From NCBI GenBank assembly GCA_021769295.1, contig JAETTD010000009.1, forward strand, positions 1 through 64,000: DNA of 64,000 nucleotides, given 5' to 3'. The notes beneath the pieces are model-generated. The model did no database searches. It had not been told where the DNA came from and was given only the letters and a program-made list of their open reading frames with translations. This document shows positions 8,338 through 16,609 of the stretch, one piece after another (position 1 is the first letter of the stretch; each line of letters opens with the position of its first letter). This stretch comes from Bacillota bacterium (GTDB lineage Bacteria; Bacillota; Clostridia; Peptostreptococcales; Anaerovoracaceae). A program made the translations under genes and the position numbers.

Positions 8338-9675
8338 ATGGCATTTGGTTTTTTCAAAAAATCCGTTTCGGCAGATTTAATATTGTATAACGGTATAATT
8401 TTAACTCAAAACCCGGCACTTCCGGAAGTTTCCGCAGTGGCCTGCGCCGACGGAAAAATTATAGCCACAGGTGATTTTGACAGTATGGAAAACCTCATAG
8501 ACGGGAATACTGAAACCGTAGACTTAGCCGGAAAATACGTTCTGCCCGGCCTGATTGATACTTTCAGCAGTCACGTCATGGATATATTTAAAGACAAGTA
8601 CATAGACCTTAAAAACTGCTCAGATGTTGATACCCTTCAAAGAGAACTTACCGATTGGGTATCTTCTCATCCCCAATCAGAAGTAATTTTCGGTTACGGC
8701 TACAGTGAAAGACTCATAGGAGATGAGCCTGAAGAATCCATTAAAGAAATAATGGGAATTCTGGATGAAGTATGTAGTGATAAACCGATAGTTCTTCTAT
8801 GCACAAGTACCGTATCATGTCTTCTCAACACCATGGCCTCATCCATAGTCGAAGAAACTGCGGAAGAAGAAGTAGTTCGCTACATAACCGTTCCGTACAT
8901 ACTCAACCTGTTTGTTCCTTTCGACTTTGAAGCTATACACGAGGAGATTAAAAGCAGTATAGAAAAGAGTTCGTCTCTCGGATTTACTTCTGCTCTCAAC
9001 ATCGGTTCTCCGGACTATTTTGAGGCATTGTATCAGGATTCACTCATAAGCCTGTATAACGAGGACCTGCTTCACCGTAGATTTTTCGGTTCATATCTTA
9101 TGAACCGCCCGCTCCTGCCAAAGGGGCTTACTCATCGGTTGTTGGAGCGCAAAACCTTATGCAACGAAATAGGCGATTTAATCAACGCAAGAATGCTGAA
9201 TGTCGCTCTTGATTCGCTTAACTGCCCTGTCGATTTTTCGCAGGAAAAACTTGACATAATTTTGGAAAGCGTTGCGGATAAGGGATTTGATATATATATC
9301 AATGCGCTAAGCGAGGAAGATCTTGCTCTTGCATATCGGTCAGCAGACCATGTGCGCAGCAAAGGCGGCAAACAAATTATTGCCATACAATCCCAATATG
9401 AAGCCGGTGATCTTTGCAACGAACTGATTTATACGGACACCGTATTTAACGCTCTATCCTATGAAGCTCTTATGGCGCTGCCGCCGGAAGAATTTATCGA
9501 ATATCTTACCGTAAATGCTGCGGATCTGGTGGGAATGAGCGATACTCTCGGCACCATAGAAAAGGGCAAAATTGCTGATATGGCAATCTTTGACAAGAAT
9601 CCGCTGTCAATGAGTGCAGAAACTTTTTTAAATTATCCTGCATGCATGACAATTTTTAATGGTAAAATAGTTTAA
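8338..9675 (+). CDS. Amidohydrolase-fold protein lacking the metal-binding histidines (probable pseudoenzyme)
   Basis: 445 residues with the two halves of an amidohydrolase of the YtcJ / amidohydrolase-3 type: an N-terminal beta domain ending in GKYVLPGLID and a C-terminal NAADLVGM..GTIEKGKIADMAIFDKNPL segment. In active members PGLID is followed by an HxH zinc motif; here the sequence is TFSSHVMD, with only one histidine. The usual mid-barrel HAIGD motif is replaced by INALSEED. So the fold is clear but the dinuclear metal site appears lost. GGAGGG precedes the ATG. It is followed 21 bp downstream by a DUF4430 lipoprotein gene. No substrate can be proposed. Confidence 0.75.
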   Translation: MAFGFFKKSVSADLILYNGIILTQNPALPEVSAVACADGKIIATGDFDSMENLIDGNTETVDLAGKYVLPGLIDTFSSHVMDIFKDKYIDLKNCSDVDTLQRELTDWVSSHPQSEVIFGYGYSERLIGDEPEESIKEIMGILDEVCSDKPIVLLCTSTVSCLLNTMASSIVEETAEEEVVRYITVPYILNLFVPFDFEAIHEEIKSSIEKSSSLGFTSALNIGSPDYFEALYQDSLISLYNEDLLHRRFFGSYLMNRPLLPKGLTHRLLERKTLCNEIGDLINARMLNVALDSLNCPVDFSQEKLDIILESVADKGFDIYINALSEEDLALAYRSADHVRSKGGKQIIAIQSQYEAGDLCNELIYTDTVFNALSYEALMALPPEEFIEYLTVNAADLVGMSDTLGTIEKGKIADMAIFDKNPLSMSAETFLNYPACMTIFNGKIV

Positions 9676-9696
9676 GAATTAAACTGGGAGGTTGAA

Positions 9697-10140
9697 ATGA
9701 AAAAGATATTATCCTTTATTCTCATACTCGTACTGTGTTTTACTGCGGTATCCTGTACCCAAAAAAAGGCGGAGGTGCCGGAAAACATAGTAAACCCCGT
9801 AAATGTGACCATTTCAATAACTGACAGTGACGGAGACGAATTGGCGGCGGAAGACTTCACCCCTGTTGAAAAAACTCCGTTTATTGTCGAAGAAGGTACC
9901 AACGTACTCGACGCAACACAGATATTCTGCATTTCAAACGATATTGATGTAGAAATCGGCGCTTCCGGAGATTATATCGCTTCGCTCAACGGCCTCAGCG
10001 AAAAGGATATAGAGCCCACAACCGGCTGGATATTTAAAATCAACGGTGAAGCCGGAAGTCTAAGTGCGAAAGATGAAGTTTTGGTGGAGGGAGACGAAAT
10101 TTCCTGGGAATTTGTTGACTTTGCCACTTATTCGTGGTAG
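9697..10140 (+). CDS. DUF4430 lipoprotein
   Basis: 147 residues. A short hydrophobic signal peptide ends in the lipobox TAVSC (Cys about residue 20), so the protein should be lipid-anchored outside the membrane. The rest matches DUF4430, a transcobalamin-like ubiquitin-fold domain, with the typical TTGWIFKINGE and a C-terminal GDEISWEFVDF. DUF4430 domains occur in surface proteins of Bacillota, and some bind ligands; no ligand is indicated here. GGGAGG precedes the ATG. The gene lies 21 bp after the amidohydrolase-like gene and is probably cotranscribed with it. Confidence 0.82.
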   Translation: MKKILSFILILVLCFTAVSCTQKKAEVPENIVNPVNVTISITDSDGDELAAEDFTPVEKTPFIVEEGTNVLDATQIFCISNDIDVEIGASGDYIASLNGLSEKDIEPTTGWIFKINGEAGSLSAKDEVLVEGDEISWEFVDFATYSW

Positions 10141-10202
10141 ACTTTTAGCATAAATTATTCAGCAAACTTTCCTTCTTTTATTGAATACACACACACTTTC
10201 AG

Positions 10203-10237
10203 AAAAAGAGCCTCAAATGAGGTTCTTTTTCTTTTTT
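10203..10237 (+). terminator. Intrinsic terminator after the DUF4430 gene
   Basis: AGAGCCTC pairs with GAGGTTCT (one G-T pair) around an AAAT loop, followed by a T-rich run. Confidence 0.8.
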
Positions 10238-10357
10238 GTAAAAATAATATTCTTCGCTATTTATATAAAATCCTCTTGCATTTTTTGGTGCTCAGTGCTA
10301 AAATTTTCTTGTATTTTTTATGTTTTAAAACAAAAACCAAAAGAAAGGAAACCAGAA

Positions 10358-10885
10358 ATGACCCGAGAAGAAACGCTGGAACGTATGCTGCAAGGCTATG
10401 AAGCCTATTTCGATGTGGAACGTTTTTTTAACCCAAAAGACGACATCCCCTTGGTGGCGGAATGTCGCTTTTATGTTCACTCCGAAAAGTATGTACTGGT
10501 AAAAAAAGCAAAACTTTGGGATGCGGACAGCAACGAATATGTCTACATTTTTTCCGTACCTGAACTGACCCGGGAGATATTTACCCGATGCAAGGATTAC
10601 GCCTATGCGGACGGTATGAAAAAAATCGAGCCCAAACCGGGGCATATGTACAGCTACATCACCCCGGTTTTTATCTGCGATACTTGCACGCCCGAGGCCG
10701 AAAAGGCTCTTAAGCGGTGTAAGGTTTACAAAAGCTTTCATTTTTCGTGGTATGGATGGATGAACCTCCATACAGCCGCTGTCATTTTGAGTGATAGCAG
10801 GGTAATCACAAACAAAATGGGAAGAGGCAACGCGAAATTTATGAATAATATAATCAATAAAAAACAGGAGGATATAACAAAATGA
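10358..10885 (+). CDS. Conserved protein of unknown function upstream of cstA
   Basis: 175 residues from the ATG at 10358, which follows AAAGGAA at normal spacing; the longer open frame upstream is low-complexity and includes the terminator region. The protein is soluble, rich in aromatic and charged residues, and has two nearby cysteines (ICDTCT) and a further one (KRC) near residues 106-118. I do not recognise a named domain. Its stop overlaps the cstA start (ATGA), so the two genes are translationally coupled. This suggests, by position only, a role in regulating or assisting the transporter. Confidence 0.75.
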   Translation: MTREETLERMLQGYEAYFDVERFFNPKDDIPLVAECRFYVHSEKYVLVKKAKLWDADSNEYVYIFSVPELTREIFTRCKDYAYADGMKKIEPKPGHMYSYITPVFICDTCTPEAEKALKRCKVYKSFHFSWYGWMNLHTAAVILSDSRVITNKMGRGNAKFMNNIINKKQEDITK

Positions 10886-12612
10886 ATGCAGTAGTAATTT
10901 TACTGATAGGCATAGCCGTTCTTTTGCTTGGTTATATTTTCTATGGAAAATGGTTAGCCGAGCAATGGGGTGTGGATGCGAGCAGAAAAACTCCTTCCCA
11001 CGAATTTGAGGACGGCAAAGACTACGTTCCGGCAAAGGCTCCTGTGCTGATGGGACATCACTTCTCATCCATAGCTGGCGCCGGCCCAATCAATGGACCT
11101 ATACAGGCGGCCGTATTCGGCTGGGTTCCTGTAATGCTCTGGGTCCTCATAGGCGGTATTTTCTTCGGTGCCGTTCATGATTTCGGTGCTCTTTTTGCAT
11201 CAATCAGAAACAAAGGACAATCAATCGGCGAGGTTATCTCAGAAAGTATAGGCTCACGTGCAAAAAAGCTGTTCTTAACTTTCTCCTACCTTACTCTTAT
11301 TCTGGTAGTAGCAGCTTTTGCATCAATTGTCGCAAATACCTTTAAAGCTACGTATGACGAATCAGGAGCTCTGGATGTGGCAGCCAGCGCTGCCAATGCA
11401 TCTACAGCGATGATTTCCATTCTGTTCATAGTCATTGCCATTGTCTTTGGTATGATGGTTTACAGAAGGAACGCATCTCTGGCCGTTTCTACCATAGTTG
11501 GCGTTGCTGCCATTGCGGTTTGTATGGTAATCGGTTATAACTGGCATCCTATTTATTTGGACGGAAACGCTTGGATGATAATCGTTGGAATCTATATTGC
11601 CATTGCATCCGTCACACCGGTGTGGATTTTGCTCCAGCCTCGTGACTATTTAAGTTCATTCTTACTTTATGGCATGATGATAGTAGCAGTGGTAGGCATA
11701 ATCGGCGCTCATCCATCACTGGATATACCGGCATTTACCGGTTTTGTTGACCAAGGAGTAAATGGTTCCGGTGTATCCCTTGGCAGCTTGTTCCCTGCAT
11801 TGTTTGTAACCATTGCCTGCGGTGCAATCTCCGGTTTCCATTCCCTGGTTGGCTCCGGTACAACCGCAAAACAGCTTGACAAAGAATCAGATGCTCGTCC
11901 TATAGCTTACGGCGGCATGCTCATCGAATGTGCTCTGGCACTGATTTCCCTCTGTGCGGTAGGTTACATATGGAAGGACTATGTACCCGGCGGAATTACA
12001 ACACCTACAGCAGTATTTGCAACCGGAATCTCCCGCATGTGTACAGCAATACCTTTCCTGAAAGGTGCAGAAAGCATTATTTATTCTATGCTAATCCTTG
12101 CGGTTTCCGCATTCTGCCTGACTTCTCTGGATACAGCCACGCGTCTGGCACGTTACATGTTCCAGGAATTCTGGCTTGAACCGGGTGAAAAAGCAGAAGA
12201 TGCAAAGGGTTATAAAAAGGTGCTTGTCAACCCTTACGTATCTACCATTATCACGGTTGTTCTCGGTATTGCTCTTGGTATGACAGGATATGCAAAGATC
12301 TGGGCACTGTTTGGAGCTGCCAACCAGCTTCTTGCTGCTCTCGGTCTGCTGGCAGTTGCCGCATGGCTTGGACATATGGGAAGAAACAACAAGATGTTCC
12401 TGTTCCCTATGGCTTTCATGCTTGTGGTTACTATCGTGTCCCTGTGTCAGACAATCAAAACCAATTTTGTTACGGTTATCGGCGGCGCATGCACAGATGC
12501 CGCAATATGGTACTGGATTCGTGCAGGTATAGGCGTGCTTCTGGTAGTGCTTGCCATTGTCCTTGCAGTGGAAGGTGTCCGCACGATCATGAATCAAAAG
12601 AAAAAAGCATAA
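10882..12612 (+). CDS. cstA: CstA-family carbon-starvation / pyruvate or peptide transporter
   Basis: A 576-residue membrane protein with about 15 hydrophobic helices. The N-terminal family motif HHFSSIAGAGPINGPIQA is clear, as is GAISGFHSLVGSGTTAKQL in the middle, both typical of CstA/BtsT. Family members in E. coli take up pyruvate and have been linked to peptide uptake during carbon starvation. The length is that of the shorter clostridial form. GGAGG lies 11 bases before the ATG, inside the preceding coupled gene. The exact substrate is not readable from sequence. Confidence 0.9.
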   Translation: MNAVVILLIGIAVLLLGYIFYGKWLAEQWGVDASRKTPSHEFEDGKDYVPAKAPVLMGHHFSSIAGAGPINGPIQAAVFGWVPVMLWVLIGGIFFGAVHDFGALFASIRNKGQSIGEVISESIGSRAKKLFLTFSYLTLILVVAAFASIVANTFKATYDESGALDVAASAANASTAMISILFIVIAIVFGMMVYRRNASLAVSTIVGVAAIAVCMVIGYNWHPIYLDGNAWMIIVGIYIAIASVTPVWILLQPRDYLSSFLLYGMMIVAVVGIIGAHPSLDIPAFTGFVDQGVNGSGVSLGSLFPALFVTIACGAISGFHSLVGSGTTAKQLDKESDARPIAYGGMLIECALALISLCAVGYIWKDYVPGGITTPTAVFATGISRMCTAIPFLKGAESIIYSMLILAVSAFCLTSLDTATRLARYMFQEFWLEPGEKAEDAKGYKKVLVNPYVSTIITVVLGIALGMTGYAKIWALFGAANQLLAALGLLAVAAWLGHMGRNNKMFLFPMAFMLVVTIVSLCQTIKTNFVTVIGGACTDAAIWYWIRAGIGVLLVVLAIVLAVEGVRTIMNQKKKA

Positions 12613-12621
12613 ATGATAATA

Positions 12622-12656
12622 AAAACAGGCGGCAATCTAATGCCACCTGTTTTTTC
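12622..12656 (+). terminator. Intrinsic terminator of cstA
   Basis: AACAGG.GGCA pairs with TGCC.CCTGTT and is followed by six T residues. Confidence 0.85.
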
Positions 12657-12695
12657 TATACGGTAATTTTCACCGCAGCTGTCTAAATTGCAAAA

Positions 12696-12916
12696 TGCCG
12701 CAAAATTAAGAGAATCGGTCATCTGCGGCACTTTTGCCACCTTATCTCCTTCCAAATTGCCGAAAATAAAGAATAATTCAAGAAATACGGCAGTTTTGCC
12801 CTTCTTCCGGCTCATAAAATGCCGTATTTGAAAGAAATTACGAATTTTACGGCATTTTGGGTCCTATCGCCGCTGTCAAAATGCCGCAATTCAAGAAAAA
12901 TTTAAGATTTACGGCA
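12696..12916. repeat. Phased palindromic repeat array 1 (four units, 62-bp period)
   Basis: Four units start with TGCCG at 12696, 12758, 12820 and 12882 and end with CGGCA at 12730, 12792, 12854 and 12916. Every unit is 35 bp and every gap 27 bp. The units are imperfect palindromes (TGCCGnAAn near the left end, nTTTACGGCA near the right) with variable AT-rich centres. The gaps usually begin with T-runs and end with A-runs. The array fills the space between the converging cstA and sortase genes. It is not a CRISPR, because only the unit ends are conserved. Confidence 0.85.
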
Positions 12917-12943
12917 GTCTCGCTATACCTGATAAGAGCTCGC

Positions 12944-13714
12944 CTATTCATTTTCTATGCTATCTACGGTTCCAACAAATATTCCGTGCAGCACATATCG
13001 TTTGTCATCGGCACTGTCTTCCGTACATGTCGATAAAGTTAAGATTCTTTCTCCCGACTCAGGTGCCGAAATATTTTTATATAAGTTTTTGCTCATTGCA
13101 AGGTTTATATAATTTTGATAAGCCTCCGGATTATTGTTAAACAAGTTGAAGGTTCCGTCATCTAAATTGGCTATATATGACGAGAAGATTTCGTATTTGT
13201 TCCATTTTCCGTCAGGAAGCAGGATATATATATATTGGTGCTCATTGCGGTAATCTTCTTTCATAAACTTGTCAAGGGTACCGAACATAGCTCCGTTATG
13301 CATGTTATGTCCGAAGACAATGGTGTGGCTGTCCGTAAAATCGGGGTTGTTGGACGAATCGAGAAAAATGCTTCCGGCAACGAGATAATCTTTGGTATAA
13401 CTTCTAAACAGATAATAGTCGTTGCTTTTTCCCTGTAAAACAGGATAACTGATGTCCGTGCCTTTTATATATATCCAACCCTTTACATCCGGATTGGCCG
13501 CTATAAGTTTGTCCAAATCCACATAGCTTATGGTTCCGTCATCATTTTGAACCACAAAATCATCTTGGGCGTCTTTGTAAAAATCGTCGATTTCTTTATA
13601 ATTCATCAATATATCGACAACTTTATAAAGCGCAAATAAGAAAACCACAATGCACACGAGCATGAGCACGGTATAAATCCCTTTTCTTTTTCCCTTTGTC
13701 TCTTTTTCCTTCAT
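12944..13714 (-). CDS. srtB: Class B sortase
   Basis: 256 residues. A basic N-terminus and a single membrane helix (about residues 12-34) anchor the enzyme, with the catalytic domain outside. The catalytic triad is visible: His in VFGHNMHNG, Cys in TLSTCTED, and Arg in DDKRYVLHGIF. The extended form with a helix before the strand carrying the cysteine is typical of class B. Sortases cleave a sorting signal and attach proteins to peptidoglycan or pilin subunits. No substrate with an obvious sorting signal is encoded in the window. GAGGAAG precedes the ATG. It lies 3' of the hut operon in the same direction and might be read from it, but functionally it looks separate. Confidence 0.9.
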   Translation of the reverse strand: MKEKETKGKRKGIYTVLMLVCIVVFLFALYKVVDILMNYKEIDDFYKDAQDDFVVQNDDGTISYVDLDKLIAANPDVKGWIYIKGTDISYPVLQGKSNDYYLFRSYTKDYLVAGSIFLDSSNNPDFTDSHTIVFGHNMHNGAMFGTLDKFMKEDYRNEHQYIYILLPDGKWNKYEIFSSYIANLDDGTFNLFNNNPEAYQNYINLAMSKNLYKNISAPESGERILTLSTCTEDSADDKRYVLHGIFVGTVDSIENE

Positions 13715-13772
13715 CCAACTTCCTCTTTTCAGCTATAATCGGCGGCCGCTTTTATGCCGCTCAAGAATTTCA

Positions 13773-14669
13773 TTATAAAATATAGTTTTCAAGAACCTGA
13801 CCGTCAAAGTCAAAGTTTTCAATTTGCAGATAATATTCCGCACTGTCTATCAAAGCCTTCATAGGACAAAGGCCTATCACTTCGGAGCCTATCACCTGTA
13901 CTCCGTACCTCTTGGCCTCCGATTTTACCAGCTCCGTAACACGATAGAGCGGCGTCACTCTGAAGTCGGTCATGTTTATGGATACCTGCGCAATGTTTCT
14001 GTCCTCAAGCATAAAGCCCATGGCCTTGACGTTGTTGAGACCGCCGTCTTTTTCTCTGATAATCTTGGCGATATTTTTAGCTATCTGAACATCCGGAGTA
14101 TTCAGGTTCAAGTTATACGCTACGAGAGGAGGTCTTGCTCCCACTGCAACGACTCCGCCTGTAGGATGAATCCTTGCTCCGCCGAAATCAGGCTCCCATT
14201 CAGGGTCCTTTACCTTGTCTGCCATTCCTTCAAACTGACCTTTTCTGACGGTAGCGAGATTCTTTCTTGCCGGTTTTTGCGCCGACATTTCATATAAGAA
14301 AACAGGAAGATCTGCCTCTTCTGCAATTCTCTTTCCTACGACCTTTGAAAGTTCTATACATTCTTCGTTGGTCGCATCTTTAATCGGCACAAAAGGCATT
14401 ACGTCTACACAGCCCATTCTCGGATGCTCACCGGTATGCTTTGTCAAGTCGATAAGTTCCACCGCTTTTTTTGCCAATTTTACGCTTGCCTCTTCGACGC
14501 CCTTTGCATCCCCTATGTAAGTTATAACCGTTCTGTTATGATTAGGGTCTGAAGAGTAATTTAAAAGGGTGCATCCTGCCGTAGTTCTTATCTGCTCTAC
14601 GCAGGCCTCTATAATTTCACTGTTTCTTCCTTCAGATATATTTGGAATACTTTCTATAATTTGAGCCAT
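13773..14669 (-). CDS. ftcD: Glutamate formimidoyltransferase
   Basis: 298 residues, the length of a stand-alone formiminotransferase, whereas the mammalian enzyme is fused to a cyclodeaminase. The N-terminus IESIPNISEGRN and the motif GEHPRMGCVDVMPF are diagnostic. It moves the formimino group of N-formimino-L-glutamate to tetrahydrofolate, releasing glutamate. The partner cyclodeaminase is the next gene upstream (fchA). GGAGG precedes the ATG. It is the last hut gene of a five-gene operon. Confidence 0.95.
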   Translation of the reverse strand: MAQIIESIPNISEGRNSEIIEACVEQIRTTAGCTLLNYSSDPNHNRTVITYIGDAKGVEEASVKLAKKAVELIDLTKHTGEHPRMGCVDVMPFVPIKDATNEECIELSKVVGKRIAEEADLPVFLYEMSAQKPARKNLATVRKGQFEGMADKVKDPEWEPDFGGARIHPTGGVVAVGARPPLVAYNLNLNTPDVQIAKNIAKIIREKDGGLNNVKAMGFMLEDRNIAQVSINMTDFRVTPLYRVTELVKSEAKRYGVQVIGSEVIGLCPMKALIDSAEYYLQIENFDFDGQVLENYIL

Positions 14670-14715
14670 TTTAAAAATTCCTCCGTGGTTAAAAGTATAT
14701 ATTATTTTTGAGAAT

Positions 14716-15339
14716 TTATAAAGAGGCTAAAACATCTTCATAAATTTTTTTCGCAAGTTCCTCGGCCTCTTCTATCATATTCTGCGCATTGCCGAATTTG
14801 GCTTTTACCTCTTCGCTCTTAATTCCCGGCAGATTTATCATGACGTTTAGATATGCGCCCTTTACGCCTGCCAAAAAATTCAGTGCTGCAACGCCGAGGT
14901 CCGAAGCTGCGTTGGGATTTGATTTGCCTACTATCTTTGAAGTAATTTTTAAACCTTCTATGCAAAGTTCCATGGTTTCGTAAGGAACTTCTGTTGCAAT
15001 AACCGTAGCCTCCTGAATTGCCTTGCTTCTTAAAGCCTTTTGTTCGTCGCTTTCCTTAGGAAGTTTAAAGGCTGACGACACCTGATTATAAGCGTCCGTG
15101 TCCTTATCTATACCTGCAATAAGCTTGTCATAGACAGACAAAGTCTCCTCTTTAACCTCTTGGCAGAGTTCTTTGTATTCTGCATATCTTTCTTTTGGAA
15201 TGGTCAAATCGCACACCATGGCAGTAAGAGCCGCTCCCTGCGCCGCCGAAAGAGCGCTCACAGAGCCGCCGCCCGGAGCAGGCGCCTCCGATTTGAGTAT
15301 ATCCAAATAACTTTTAATCGTCATGTCAACCAATTTCAT
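14716..15339 (-). CDS. fchA: Methenyltetrahydrofolate cyclohydrolase / formiminotetrahydrofolate cyclodeaminase
   Basis: 207 residues, an all-helical protein of the FTCD_C family. The signature near residues 19-34, APAPGGGSVSALSAAQGAAL, is the folate-binding glycine-rich loop. It converts 5-formimino-THF to methenyl-THF and ammonia, so the one-carbon unit of histidine enters the folate pool. The start lies one base from the hutI stop, with AAGGAA inside the end of hutI, which implies tight coupling. In some anaerobes the same family acts as a cyclohydrolase; here the neighbours favour cyclodeaminase. Confidence 0.92.
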   Translation of the reverse strand: MKLVDMTIKSYLDILKSEAPAPGGGSVSALSAAQGAALTAMVCDLTIPKERYAEYKELCQEVKEETLSVYDKLIAGIDKDTDAYNQVSSAFKLPKESDEQKALRSKAIQEATVIATEVPYETMELCIEGLKITSKIVGKSNPNAASDLGVAALNFLAGVKGAYLNVMINLPGIKSEEVKAKFGNAQNMIEEAEELAKKIYEDVLASL

Positions 15340-15340
15340 G

Positions 15341-16579
15341 TTAAACTAAAATTCCTTTCTTTATGGTTTTCAGCGCCAGATTTGAGCCTAAACGATAGCA
15401 GAGCATCTCCATGTCGGGAGCGTCCCATATAACCAAATCTCCTTGCTTTCCGATTTCAACGGTTCCCGTCAGATGTCCCCTGTTAATGGCACATGCCGGG
15501 TTTATGGTTACTGCCGTCAGAATCTCTTCCGGCGTCATTTTGTACTTCAAATACCCTAAGTTTATCACAAACTGAAGGTTTAGTGAAGGGCATGAGCCCG
15601 GATTAAAATCCGAAGCTATCGCCACAGGAATCTCAAACTCATCTATCATCCTTCTGACCGGGGCAAAGGTTGCTCCAAGATAGAAAGAAGTGGCCGGCAG
15701 GCACATGGCCGTAGTTCCTCCTTCTGAAAGGGATTCCATTCCTGCCTCGTCAATGACGATAAGATGTTCCGCAGAAGCTGCCTTCATCTGCCCTGCCAGA
15801 ACCGAACCGCCTATAGCCTCTATTTCATCGGCATGGATTTTAAGGCCAAACCCAAGTTCTCTGGCCTTTTCCAGATAAACTTTGCTCTGCTCTGCATTAA
15901 AGACTGAATCCTCTGTAAATATATCGCAAAATTCAGCCAATTCGTGCTCCTTGACGTAAGGCATAATCTCTTCGCAGCAGATTCTGATATATTCTTCCTC
16001 TTTTCCTTTCCACTGTTCTTCTACGGCGTGGGCAGGCATCAGAGTAGAAACTATATCAATAGGGTGATTCTCGTTGAGCTTTTTCAATATCTCAAGCATC
16101 TTAACTTCCGTTTCAAGGTTAAGGCCGTATCCGCTTTTAGCCTCGCAGGTCGTAACGCCAAGCCCAAGCATTTCATCGAGAAAGCCCTGAGTCTTGTCAT
16201 AGAGCTCATCAAAGGAAGCTTCTCTGGTCTTTCTGACCGTATCCATAATGCCGCCGCCGGCTCTGAGGATGTCCAAATACCCTGCTCCTTTAAGCTTCAA
16301 AGGAATCTCATTCTGCCTGTATCCTCCGAAAACCATATGGGTGTGACCGTCAACGAGCCCCGGAGTCACCAATTTATATTCAGCATCAATCACACTGTCT
16401 GCTTGGGACTCTTTACATGGCAGTTCTCCGTCTTTCGTTATGGCTTTGATGATTCCGTCTTCAATCAAAACCGCTGCGTCATTCCATTTTATGTTCTCTC
16501 CTTGCGCCCTTCCCCGATGGCTGTAACTTCCGACAGGGGTCTGCAATACACCTATATTTTTTACAAGCAATGTTGCCAT
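15341..16579 (-). CDS. hutI: Imidazolonepropionase
   Basis: 412 residues, full length for the family. The metal-binding HxH appears in VDGHTHMVFGG, and LKIHADEIEAIGG and the later SDFNPGSCPS are typical of HutI. It opens the ring of 4-imidazolone-5-propionate to N-formimino-L-glutamate, step three of histidine breakdown. GGAGAG precedes the ATG. It is the third gene of the hut operon, 30 bp after hutU. Confidence 0.95.
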   Translation of the reverse strand: MATLLVKNIGVLQTPVGSYSHRGRAQGENIKWNDAAVLIEDGIIKAITKDGELPCKESQADSVIDAEYKLVTPGLVDGHTHMVFGGYRQNEIPLKLKGAGYLDILRAGGGIMDTVRKTREASFDELYDKTQGFLDEMLGLGVTTCEAKSGYGLNLETEVKMLEILKKLNENHPIDIVSTLMPAHAVEEQWKGKEEEYIRICCEEIMPYVKEHELAEFCDIFTEDSVFNAEQSKVYLEKARELGFGLKIHADEIEAIGGSVLAGQMKAASAEHLIVIDEAGMESLSEGGTTAMCLPATSFYLGATFAPVRRMIDEFEIPVAIASDFNPGSCPSLNLQFVINLGYLKYKMTPEEILTAVTINPACAINRGHLTGTVEIGKQGDLVIWDAPDMEMLCYRLGSNLALKTIKKGILV

Positions 16580-16609
16580 TTGATCTCTCCTATAGCCTTT
16601 GGGTTTCGA

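Noticed and set aside
10181-10357. An N-terminal extension of the protein upstream of cstA
   Set aside because: It spans a clear terminator and is phenylalanine-rich low-complexity sequence; the ATG at 10358 has a ribosome site.
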